Part shown: positions 8,297-15,096 of the stretch, piece after piece
Layout: every line of letters starts with the position of its first letter
Numbering within the stretch: the stretch's first letter is position 1
Source: a virus
Length of the DNA: 35,795 bases
Virus record (IMG/VR): IMGVR_UViG_3300032238_001554
Span: 1 to 35,795 of that record
Direction: 5' to 3' (one strand)
Program-made: the position numbers and the translations under genes
The notes under the pieces: generated by a model
Databases searched by the model: none
What the model was told of the DNA's origin: nothing
The model's input: only the letters and a program-made list of their open reading frames with translations

Positions 8297-10909
8297 TTAT
8301 TCTACTTCTTCAGACTTTTCAGCTACACCAGATGTGATCTCACCCATTCCCTCTGAAAGTTTTTCGAGATCTTCTTCAGTTATTAACTTAAGATTCTCTG
8401 CCAACTTAGCAGCGTTTGCGTTTAGTTTAGATACACCTTCATCGCAAGCATCTTTTGCACTTTCGAAAGTAGTAGCACCTCCACCTTCTGTAGGATTCTT
8501 AGTTTTGAAGCTAGCAGGGAATGATGGAATCTCATCCATATCAGTAACTATATCCTTGAAGAATCCACCTGCACCACCTGAAGTGATTGAATTAATATCA
8601 CCTGCTAAATCACCTCCTCCGAAACTTGCATAATCAGTTTTAACCTTCTGCCATACAGATACTGCATTACCATCTCCACCCTCAGTGAATGTACCTCTGC
8701 AGAGAATTAAAGTTGAATAGATTGCTAATAAATCTTGAGAAGAAACTGTACCAGTTAAACTGTTGTAAATTCCTCTTGCCATTGCCTTAACAGCTACACT
8801 TTCTATGTAACCGTTAACTACTAAGATTGTAGCTGGTTTTCTATCGTCTCCTACCCATTTTGAAATAGAAGCTCCTCCGATTGCACCTGTAGCTAATACA
8901 GCAACACCACCTGCTGTAGCTAAACCTGCTACTGCTGATCCAGCTCCTGCTAAACCTGCTGCTGCTGCTCCAGCTCCTACAACTGATGTTCCTGCTAAAG
9001 TAGGTACTGCTACAGTTAATCCAGCTGCTCCAATTCCTGTTGCAACTAAACCAACTATTAATCCCGTTACTATAGCTCCTTTTCCAACGTCTCCCCACCA
9101 ATCACTCCAACTTTCATCATAGAAAACTGTATATGCTCCGTCTGTAACTGGCTTAAGACCTTTCCATTTTATTTCTCCAGTAGCTCCAGTAGCACCTGTT
9201 CCTCCAGTAGTTCCTGTTGCTCCAGTAGCACCCGTTCCTCCGGTTGTTCCCGTAGCACCTGTACCTCCAGTTGCTCCAGCGCACGGAAGAACTTTTCCTT
9301 GTGCTAAAGAGTCTTTTATACAAGAATCTTTCAATTTAGTTTTTGCGTAACCAGGCATAACAAGAGACCCTGTAGGACCTGTAGCGCTAGTTACAGTTGC
9401 ATCAGCTGCTGGAGCAGGTGTAGCTGTATTTTTACCCAATCTGTCAAATACTGATTCTTCATCTAGTTTTGCAAAATTGTAAGATTCTTCAATAACGGAA
9501 TAAAAATCTTCAAAAGAAAGAATTAAAGATCCTTTTATCTCTTCTCTCTCTTGTATTTTCTGATCGAGAGACATTTCATTTTTTGATGACTCTAAAGCTC
9601 CTATTGGAACGTCAATATCAATATCTGCTGGAGTTAAAGCTATAATAGCTCCGTACATTTCTTCTGTTAGATCTGAGGTAAGAGCTTGTCCTGTTTGTCC
9701 AGAAAGATAAGACCAAACTATGTTTGCTGCAGCTGCTGTACCTTTTCCGTACTTATTATCAGCTCCACCTTTTGCAGAAAGATAAGTTTTTATAGAAGGA
9801 ATAACTTCCATTAATTTGTTCTGAAGTTTTCCTACTTCTTTACATTTAGTTCCAAATTTTACTGGAAACTTACAATCTGTAGATGTTGTTACTGGTTCTT
9901 TCTTCTTTTGTTGCTGTTGTTGTGTTGTGTCTTCAGTTTTAACTGGAGCTTGATCTACACATATTCCTTTAGAAGCATCAAAAACTTTACCTGGAGGACA
10001 TACTGGAATTACTACAGGAGGAGGGGTAAGTCCTTTATTCTTTAAAGCCGCATCCTTTACTCTAGTGTATTCTCCTTTTTGTCTTATGATTTCATTAATT
10101 AATGAATCTTGTTGTCTCATATAGTCAGGTCTCTTGAATTCACCTGAATTAGTAACTATATTTCTAAGACCTTTTCTATCTACCATTTGAAGGTCCTGAG
10201 CTTTTTTATAAAGACCTCCTGCTATATCTTTATATCTTTTTATGTCTTCGTTATCCTTTAAAACTGCGATATAAAGATCTCTATCGACCATACCAACGAA
10301 TCCGTTTGCTGCATCTAGAGATTCTTTTGACTTGTTAAAAGCTTTCCCTCTAAACTCTTGCTCTTCAGCTTCTTCGTTCTTATCCTCTTTTACTACTAAT
10401 CCTTGCTTAACAACTTCACCGAATAGCTTAGGATTAGTTTTCTGTAATTGTGACTCTCTTTGTTTTAAATCCTCCTCGAAATTAACAAGGAGTTTACTAA
10501 CAGTGTCTTTTTTAGCACTATCGAAAAGCTTAGGGTCTGAAAGGATTGGTTCTGCTAAAGCAAGAACTTCTGTAACAAACTGAATGTTCTTAGAATAAGC
10601 TTCTCTTTGGCTAGGATCCATAGCTGCTAAAGCATCTAAAACGGAGATAATATATTGTCTAAAAGATCCAAAATTGTTTGTTCCTAGGATCTTATTTTTT
10701 ATCTCCTGAAATCCTCTTACAGTTTTAGCATTTTCCATCTTAGAATTTAAGATAATGGAAAAAAACTGGTTCATAACCGTAGAGATTGATGAAATAGTAT
10801 CTAGAGCTTGCATTTTCTTTTCTGCTCCTTTCTCCTCGTTCAACGAATTTTTTAAGCTTTCGTAGATCGGATTGATACCTTTGTAAATGTCTTTCATGTT
10901 ATTATTCAT
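8297..10909 (-). CDS. 870-aa multidomain protein with GATG repeat and hydrophobic segment; probable head-internal or ejected protein
   Basis: No family covers the whole protein. Visible parts in order: an N-terminus with NPIYESL (13-19) and SLNE (22-25), both matching sites in other head-region proteins; a helical region to about 295; a Pro/Cys linker (CPPGKVFDASKGICVD); residues about 344-425, whose VGKLQNKL...NKYGKGTAAA pattern resembles peptidoglycan-binding type 1 domains; a collagen-like GATG run at 543-578; a long Gly/Ala/Val hydrophobic stretch at about 611-680, enough for two or more membrane passes; and a C-terminal Gly-rich and helical region. It sits just upstream of the protease and capsid genes and overlaps the nucleotidyltransferase gene by 8 bases. 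I infer a protein packaged in the head that might interact with the host envelope during ejection. The peptidoglycan-binding resemblance is weak. Confidence 0.75.
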   Translation of the reverse strand: MNNNMKDIYKGINPIYESLKNSLNEEKGAEKKMQALDTISSISTVMNQFFSIILNSKMENAKTVRGFQEIKNKILGTNNFGSFRQYIISVLDALAAMDPSQREAYSKNIQFVTEVLALAEPILSDPKLFDSAKKDTVSKLLVNFEEDLKQRESQLQKTNPKLFGEVVKQGLVVKEDKNEEAEEQEFRGKAFNKSKESLDAANGFVGMVDRDLYIAVLKDNEDIKRYKDIAGGLYKKAQDLQMVDRKGLRNIVTNSGEFKRPDYMRQQDSLINEIIRQKGEYTRVKDAALKNKGLTPPPVVIPVCPPGKVFDASKGICVDQAPVKTEDTTQQQQQKKKEPVTTSTDCKFPVKFGTKCKEVGKLQNKLMEVIPSIKTYLSAKGGADNKYGKGTAAAANIVWSYLSGQTGQALTSDLTEEMYGAIIALTPADIDIDVPIGALESSKNEMSLDQKIQEREEIKGSLILSFEDFYSVIEESYNFAKLDEESVFDRLGKNTATPAPAADATVTSATGPTGSLVMPGYAKTKLKDSCIKDSLAQGKVLPCAGATGGTGATGTTGGTGATGATGTTGGTGATGATGEIKWKGLKPVTDGAYTVFYDESWSDWWGDVGKGAIVTGLIVGLVATGIGAAGLTVAVPTLAGTSVVGAGAAAAGLAGAGSAVAGLATAGGVAVLATGAIGGASISKWVGDDRKPATILVVNGYIESVAVKAMARGIYNSLTGTVSSQDLLAIYSTLILCRGTFTEGGDGNAVSVWQKVKTDYASFGGGDLAGDINSITSGGAGGFFKDIVTDMDEIPSFPASFKTKNPTEGGGATTFESAKDACDEGVSKLNANAAKLAENLKLITEEDLEKLSEGMGEITSGVAEKSEEVE
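9176..9283 (-). repeat. GATG/GTTG/GGTG collagen-like tripeptide run
   Basis: Residues 543-578 of the 870-aa protein are Gly-x-Thr/Gly triplets (GATGGTGATGTTGG style) with no interruption. The DNA is a short imprecise repeat of GGTGCTACTGG-like units. It is much shorter than the collagen-like runs in the fibre at 16525-20169 but similar in composition, so it may be a flexible or trimeric spacer. Confidence 0.85.
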
Positions 10910-11657
10910 TGTACATATTTGTATAAGCTTTAGAGATTAACTCTATTATCTTTTCTATATATCCTTCATTCCTCAGTTTTTTGAATGCTAGATTTTCTAC
11001 TGAAAATTCTCCACCTCTCGATAATCCCTCCTTCCTCATTTCTAAGATTTTTTTCTTAATCTTAATAGCATGTAAATAAATTTCGTCAGGTGTTACGGAA
11101 GAAAAATTCGAAGTGGATAAAAGATTTTCCATTTCGTGTATTTCAGAAACGTATCCCTGAAATTTTTTATCCACGTCTTTATAGTCGATGTCTGGAGGAT
11201 TATAATTAGGAATTCTAATCCATTCATTATTTTTTAAAGAAAAAAGTCCTGAAGCAGTGTGAGGCTCGTTGATATCCTGAATGTATAATTCAGTATCGTA
11301 TCCTCTAATCTTAACCTTGTGTCTTAAATTCCATATGAATCTAGCACCATCTAGAGCTTTTTTTACTAAGTCTACGTTTTCATCTATTTCAGAAAAATCG
11401 ATTAAAACGTGAACATCTAAATCAGATTTATCAGTCCAATTATAGTTAGCCAAAGATCCGGTTAACTGAATATCCTTGATAGGAACTGTAATTTTTAAAG
11501 CCTCATAGAAATCTGAAGCAATCTTAAGAAGTTTTTTTCTTACTTCTGGATCAAAGGAATCCCCTTGCCAAAAAGAAGGATTTAGTTCCTTTTTATAAAA
11601 GTCATTTCTCTCCTCTGTTTCGGAGATCCAAGCATAAAAATTTAAAATCTTATTCAA
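10902..11657 (-). CDS. Nucleotidyltransferase-fold protein
   Basis: A 251-aa protein with the polymerase-beta-type nucleotidyltransferase signature. GSLANYNWTDKSDLDVHVLI around residues 66-85 gives the GS helix start and the DxD metal-binding pair, and YDTELYIQD about 40 residues later supplies a likely third carboxylate. The substrate cannot be told; the family includes tRNA- and protein-modifying enzymes and antitoxin/toxin nucleotidyltransferases. The N-terminus (ILNFYAWISETEE) is reminiscent of the T4 capsid-targeting peptide of internal proteins (KTYQEFIAEA). The gene is the first of the late unit leading into the 870-aa protein, so the enzyme might be packaged and delivered like T4 Alt. 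That delivery role is inference. Confidence 0.8.
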   Translation of the reverse strand: MNKILNFYAWISETEERNDFYKKELNPSFWQGDSFDPEVRKKLLKIASDFYEALKITVPIKDIQLTGSLANYNWTDKSDLDVHVLIDFSEIDENVDLVKKALDGARFIWNLRHKVKIRGYDTELYIQDINEPHTASGLFSLKNNEWIRIPNYNPPDIDYKDVDKKFQGYVSEIHEMENLLSTSNFSSVTPDEIYLHAIKIKKKILEMRKEGLSRGGEFSVENLAFKKLRNEGYIEKIIELISKAYTNMYNE

Positions 11658-11659
11658 TT

Positions 11660-11688
11660 CTGGATATTAGAGCTTATTATATATCCAG
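11660..11688 (-). promoter_or_regulatory. Late-promoter decamer inside an inverted repeat
   Basis: The decamer GGATATATAA (11677-11686, minus strand) lies 19 nt before the ATG at 11657. It is embedded in a perfect 8-bp inverted repeat, CTGGATAT and ATATCCAG, separated by 13 bases. The decamer fits the other six RGATATATAM elements. The repeat could be an operator or an mRNA 5' hairpin. Confidence 0.6.
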
Positions 11689-11702
11689 AAATAATTTTTA
11701 AC

Positions 11703-12398
11703 TTAAGAAGATATTTTCTTAAAACAATTCATAGTACATAAAACATCCTCTTCGCAGTAGTTTTTAATTTCTTCTATCATGTTTTGTTTCCAGTAACTAG
11801 AATGAACTTTAGATCCTTCCATAAGAGATTTAGAAGATTTAACTCCTAAAACGTGTGATACTAAATCTAAAGAAGAAAACGTTTGGCCCCATGCTCCGAA
11901 GGAAAAAATTTCTGCTAGATCTGTGAAAGAAGTTTCCCATGGTTTTTTGTTCCATGTTTGTATTATATTGTCAGGAACTACAGAATTAATGAGCATTCTT
12001 TTTCCAATAAATGGAATATCAAAATTCTTAATATTTTGTCCAGCTATCTTGAAATTTTTTGTTCTTGAATTAGCTAAAATTTTATTTGCTTTCTCTAAAA
12101 TATCTCTTTCATCTTCTCCGTAAAAACTTGTTATTTTTTCAAGATCCCCTGAAAATACACCAAAGCTTATACAAACTATTTTTCCAAATTCTGGGTGTAA
12201 AGATGATTTAGATTCCCAAAGATCGTGGGGATCTGAAGATTCGCCGGAATCTATATTTTTTTGTAACCATTTGCATCTTTTTACCCAAAGTTCTGCAAGG
12301 TGAGGATCTTTGTTGTAAACCTCCTCTAAAGTCGGATATAAACCTACAGTTTCAATATCTATAAATATTGATGAATCGAGGAGAATTTTTGGAAGCAT
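11703..12398 (-). CDS. DEDDy 3'-5' exonuclease, PolB-exonuclease-like
   Basis: A 231-aa protein with all three exonuclease motifs of the DnaQ-like fold. Motif I is FIDIETVG with Asp14 and Glu16, motif II is GQNIKNFDIPF with Asp127, and motif III is NYCEEDV with Tyr214 and Asp218. The length and the Tyr in motif III match the small stand-alone exonucleases related to the exonuclease domain of family B DNA polymerases. It would degrade single-stranded DNA 3'-5'; a repair or recombination role is inferred. It is transcribed divergently from the plus-strand gene at 12419, with 20 bases between the two starts. The start ATG at 12398 leaves only 9 residues before the first beta strand, typical of this family. 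Confidence 0.85.
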   Translation of the reverse strand: MLPKILLDSSIFIDIETVGLYPTLEEVYNKDPHLAELWVKRCKWLQKNIDSGESSDPHDLWESKSSLHPEFGKIVCISFGVFSGDLEKITSFYGEDERDILEKANKILANSRTKNFKIAGQNIKNFDIPFIGKRMLINSVVPDNIIQTWNKKPWETSFTDLAEIFSFGAWGQTFSSLDLVSHVLGVKSSKSLMEGSKVHSSYWKQNMIEEIKNYCEEDVLCTMNCFKKISS

Positions 12399-12418
12399 AG
12401 TAATATATAATTGTAATT
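12399..12418. promoter_or_regulatory. Short divergent AT-rich intergenic region
   Basis: Twenty bases separate the minus-strand exonuclease start and the plus-strand start. They contain TAATATATAA (12401-12410 on the plus strand), which resembles the late decamer without its GA. It ends 8 bases before the plus-strand ATG. It could serve one or both genes, but no firm promoter can be assigned. Confidence 0.35.
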
Positions 12419-12685
12419 ATGGAAAAATACGGATATCGTAATATTAGTTCTAGAAACGAATTTGAAAAAGCTTCGAAAAAAGACGGAAAAATTAACTATG
12501 GACCTGTAGATGGCAAAAATCTTACAAATTATAATTTCATAGATTGGTCTAAACAGGGCAATTGGGGAATGCCGGGTCAAACAAGATACTATGTAAAAGA
12601 CCTTGAAGCTTTAGTTAAAGCAGATTCTTCAGCTAGTAAGGCAGTAACATCAGAAAGAAAGCCTAAGGGATATGTTGGATGGTAA
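12419..12685 (+). CDS. 88-aa unknown protein, only plus-strand gene
   Basis: A small protein (MEKYGYRNIS...KPKGYVGW), rich in Tyr, Lys, Asn, Gly and Trp. It has a central segment DWSKQGNWGMPGQTRYYVKD that looks folded, followed by a helical, Ala/Ser-rich stretch. No family is recognised. I take it as real because its composition is balanced, it has an A-rich start context (TTGTAATTATGG), it fills the gap between two minus-strand genes exactly, and it ends in its own intrinsic terminator. A 73-codon minus-strand frame overlaps it but has no such support. Its orientation suggests separate regulation, for example in early infection. Confidence 0.7.
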   Translation: MEKYGYRNISSRNEFEKASKKDGKINYGPVDGKNLTNYNFIDWSKQGNWGMPGQTRYYVKDLEALVKADSSASKAVTSERKPKGYVGW

Positions 12686-12711
12686 ATCCTAATTTACCCA
12701 TTTTTTATTAA
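12681..12711 (+). terminator. Intrinsic terminator of the plus-strand gene
   Basis: GGTAAAT and ATTTACC form a perfect 7-bp stem with the 4-base loop CCTA, followed by CATTTTTTATTA on the plus strand. The stem includes the stop codon of the 88-aa gene and reaches into the 3' end of the convergent glycosylase gene. T-richness lies only on the plus-strand side, so it acts on the plus-strand gene. Confidence 0.75.
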
Positions 12712-13486
12712 TCCAAAATTTTCTACCGGTCGAGTCCAAAATCGGAATACAATCTTCGTTGTTAGAATAATATCTCATCCAATTTTTAAAATTTTTGGAG
12801 GTATCAACCAATTCTTCGTTGTTATACCAATCCTTTAATCTACCACCACCGATCTCGTAAGCTTGTTTGGATATCTCATAACAAAATCTAATCACTTCCG
12901 GGTTTTTTTGAATGTAGTCCACCGATGAAATACCAGGATCGCAATCTATTCTTCCCAAAATTTCAGCCCTTAAATAATTTCCTATGCCATTAAAGTATTT
13001 TTGGTTCATAAGGATTTCATACATTGGTTTACTAAATTCCTTATCACCTAGCGAGGTAAATATAAATCTACTAAATTCTGTAAATTCTGTAAGTGGACAA
13101 GGACCTCTGTTTTGGCTCCATCGATCATCTACTCTCCATCTTGCAAACCTTCTTAAATCATACATGCACAAGGAAAATTGATTCCCGTTAAAAATTAGAT
13201 GTGTGTGTTTAGGAGGTTGTTCTTCAGTTATGAATTTGAAATTCCCTGACATCCCCATTAAAAAATACAAAGAAATCTTCCCTTCTTCATTTGTAAAATC
13301 TACTCTGAGCTCTTTCCCTCTCGCTAGGCTTGAAATCTTAGCTCCTTTGTTTAGGATTTCTTTTATATCTTCTAATTCAGTTTTGGATTTGTGTTTTGGA
13401 TTTTTCCAAACATCATGAAAAATTTTACCAGAGCAACGATTGTTGATATGGTCGCTCATAATTTTTATTTCTGCAATTTCTGGCAT
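12689..13486 (-). CDS. Fpg/Nei-family DNA glycosylase, zincless-finger type
   Basis: A 265-aa base-excision repair enzyme that removes oxidised bases and nicks the strand. The N-terminus MPEIAEIK supplies the catalytic Pro2 and Glu3, matching the family MPE(L/G)PE. The helix-two-turn-helix is clear (NQKYFNGIGNYLRAEILGRI), and SLARGKELRV supplies the conserved Lys hairpin. The C-terminal CxxC...CxxC zinc finger of bacterial Fpg is absent. In its place is a hairpin DSTGRKFWINKKW, as in the zincless finger of NEIL1 and viral Nei proteins. It is convergent with the plus-strand 88-aa gene and 20 bases after the UvdE-like gene, suggesting a small repair pair. It could prefer oxidised pyrimidines, but the substrate cannot be read from sequence. 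Confidence 0.92.
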   Translation of the reverse strand: MPEIAEIKIMSDHINNRCSGKIFHDVWKNPKHKSKTELEDIKEILNKGAKISSLARGKELRVDFTNEEGKISLYFLMGMSGNFKFITEEQPPKHTHLIFNGNQFSLCMYDLRRFARWRVDDRWSQNRGPCPLTEFTEFSRFIFTSLGDKEFSKPMYEILMNQKYFNGIGNYLRAEILGRIDCDPGISSVDYIQKNPEVIRFCYEISKQAYEIGGGRLKDWYNNEELVDTSKNFKNWMRYYSNNEDCIPILDSTGRKFWINKKWVN

Positions 13487-13491
13487 AACTG

Positions 13492-13499
13492 CAAATGTA
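13492..13499 (-). promoter_or_regulatory. TACATTTG, Bacteroidota -7-like element before the glycosylase
   Basis: On the minus strand TACATTTG matches TAnnTTTG, the -7 box of Bacteroidota primary-sigma promoters, and ends 5 bases before the ATG. No TTG box was found at the usual distance upstream. It could be a promoter for a nearly leaderless message, but a chance match in AT-rich DNA is possible. Confidence 0.25.
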
Positions 13500-13506
13500 T
13501 GAAAAA

Positions 13507-14262
13507 TTAAATAGGTTCCGGTAAATTATTATCAAAAGCAACATCTACACTTAGATTGTAAGGGTTTAAATCCTTGACACTTACGGTTTCTTCTTTAGTA
13601 GATGGGCAATAAAAAAGAATAGGATTTGATCTCTCAGCCCATGTGGAGGCTGCAAGAAAAAAGCTTTCCTTATACGTTAATCCCCCTTGGTTTGTCCTGT
13701 GTGAAGATGTTCTAAAAACTATTGGTATTTTTTTCTCTATGTAAGTTACAGAAAGAAGATCCTTAACAGAATATAGGCTGGGCTTATCATCATTTATTAA
13801 GCACATTGATTTCTGTATTCTCCAAGGAAGTCCATCGAAAAGTTTACAAAATTCCTGCATGCTCTTTCTCCTGTTTCCTTTAGCTCCACCGATATGGCAG
13901 ATAAGAGGAATGTCAAATCTTCCACCGTCGATTTCTTCTATAACTTTACCTATTTTTAGAATTTCATTCTTAGCATTTTTTTTAGAATTAGAATCCGTTG
14001 ATATCACATGATTCTTGCTTTTTAAGTAGAAAGCTATCCTTATGTCTAGGTCATCTAGATAATAAAATATTCTTTCTTTTTCAGAAGGACCTACTTCCAA
14101 ATCTGTATCCAGATCTTTTTCTGATATTTCTATTATAAAAAGCTTATATCCTAAGGGTAAAGAATTTTTAATCTGATCACAAATTCTTCTAATTAAAGAA
14201 TTCTCTTTAACCAGATCAACATCCGGTAATTTAATTACAATCCCGTTTCTAATTTTTTCCAT
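13507..14262 (-). CDS. UvdE/UvsE-like TIM-barrel protein with altered metal site
   Basis: A 251-aa protein whose second half follows the UV-damage endonuclease pattern. HIGGAKGNRRKSMQEFCKLF corresponds to the 'H.G...GK..A..RF' block. SMCLINDDKPSLYSVKDLL corresponds to 'L.LENDD..y...dLL'. IPIVFRTSSHR corresponds to 'iP.v.D.hHH', and a terminal ASTW matches the following strand. UvdE nicks DNA 5' of UV photoproducts using a metal cluster. Here the Glu of LENDD is Ile and the Asp/HisHis motif is reduced to one His, so catalytic ability is doubtful. The first 30 residues (NGIVIKLPDVDL) are shorter than in typical UvdE. Its neighbour is a DNA glycosylase, which supports a repair role. The fold assignment is inferred from motif order. 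Confidence 0.55.
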   Translation of the reverse strand: MEKIRNGIVIKLPDVDLVKENSLIRRICDQIKNSLPLGYKLFIIEISEKDLDTDLEVGPSEKERIFYYLDDLDIRIAFYLKSKNHVISTDSNSKKNAKNEILKIGKVIEEIDGGRFDIPLICHIGGAKGNRRKSMQEFCKLFDGLPWRIQKSMCLINDDKPSLYSVKDLLSVTYIEKKIPIVFRTSSHRTNQGGLTYKESFFLAASTWAERSNPILFYCPSTKEETVSVKDLNPYNLSVDVAFDNNLPEPI

Positions 14263-14295
14263 ATAATTTTTATTTTAGATAAGATCTTAAGTTTC

Positions 14296-15096
14296 TTAGA
14301 GAGCATCAAATGCTTCTAGATCCATCCTAGGCCAGGATTCTAATTGGCTTATCGGTGAAAGATTTGCAACCTTTACTCCTTTCTTTTCCAGATTGGATCT
14401 TAAAACTCCATATTCAGAATCGATGTTCCTAATATGTTTAGAGAGTTTGTGTGTGCCACTTTTTGTGAAAAAATGATCATTAGTAAAATCTACCCCTATC
14501 ATTCCAATTTTAGAAGCACCTAATTGGTAAGCAATTACAGCTGCCATATATGGAGAATTCATAGTGTGATCAACAAATTCAAATTGATCTAATCTTGCTT
14601 GGTTTCTTTCTCCTACTTTAATTTTTGCTAAATGTGCAGATCTTGTTATAGGTCCAGGATTATCTAGATGCGAGAATATAACGGGACTCATAGAATCTCT
14701 TACGTATTCCCATCTTCCTCTCATAAAAGTTCTAAAATCGTTTACAACTACCAAAAAATCAGGAGTAAGGATTCTTTCGACATCGTTAACCCCTATAACA
14801 TAGTATTTACTTAAATCCGTAAAATAATTAACAGAGGATCCACATCCTACTATTATAAAAGGCTTATCTTTATATTTTCCTATGTAATCCGGATAAAGAT
14901 TTTTTCCTAAGTATTCGCTTTTTATTGTTGTTGTAATCCTATTTACTGGCAATTCCATACCCGATTCAGTATTATTAACTCTTATATTAGGGGGAGCAAT
15001 TTCCTTACTCCCAGTTTTAAAATCCGCATTGAAATTTGGATTTTTTACCCTTTCTCTGCTAATACGTAGAAGACTTCTTTTTTTCTCTATAGACAT
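14296..15096 (-). CDS. DUF115/MptE-like Rossmann protein, possible glycosyltransferase
   Basis: A 266-aa protein with a Rossmann-type start (KPFIIVGCGSSVNYFTDL, about residues 77-95), then YYVIGVNDVERILTPDFLVV and later YMAAVIAYQLGASKIGMIGV, followed by DF. This arrangement is seen in DUF115/MptE-like and phage sialyltransferase-like proteins. Some relatives modify flagellin (MAF proteins). The first 70 residues are charged and probably flexible. Its ATG overlaps the stop of the upstream 293-aa gene (TAATG), tying it to the fibre unit. I infer a role in decorating a virion or host component. The substrate and even the reaction are uncertain. Confidence 0.6.
   Translation of the reverse strand: MSIEKKRSLLRISRERVKNPNFNADFKTGSKEIAPPNIRVNNTESGMELPVNRITTTIKSEYLGKNLYPDYIGKYKDKPFIIVGCGSSVNYFTDLSKYYVIGVNDVERILTPDFLVVVNDFRTFMRGRWEYVRDSMSPVIFSHLDNPGPITRSAHLAKIKVGERNQARLDQFEFVDHTMNSPYMAAVIAYQLGASKIGMIGVDFTNDHFFTKSGTHKLSKHIRNIDSEYGVLRSNLEKKGVKVANLSPISQLESWPRMDLEAFDAL

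Noticed and set aside
8841-9101. Minus-strand Ser/Arg/Trp-rich open frame inside the 870-aa gene
   Set aside because: Its composition (repeated SRSW, SSRFS) is what a shifted reading of Gly/Ala codons gives; the 870-aa frame explains the region.
12359-12580. Minus-strand 73-codon frame opposite the plus-strand 88-aa gene
   Set aside because: Its composition is unlike a folded protein, it overlaps the exonuclease start, and it lacks supporting signals, whereas the plus-strand frame has a terminator and a fitting position.
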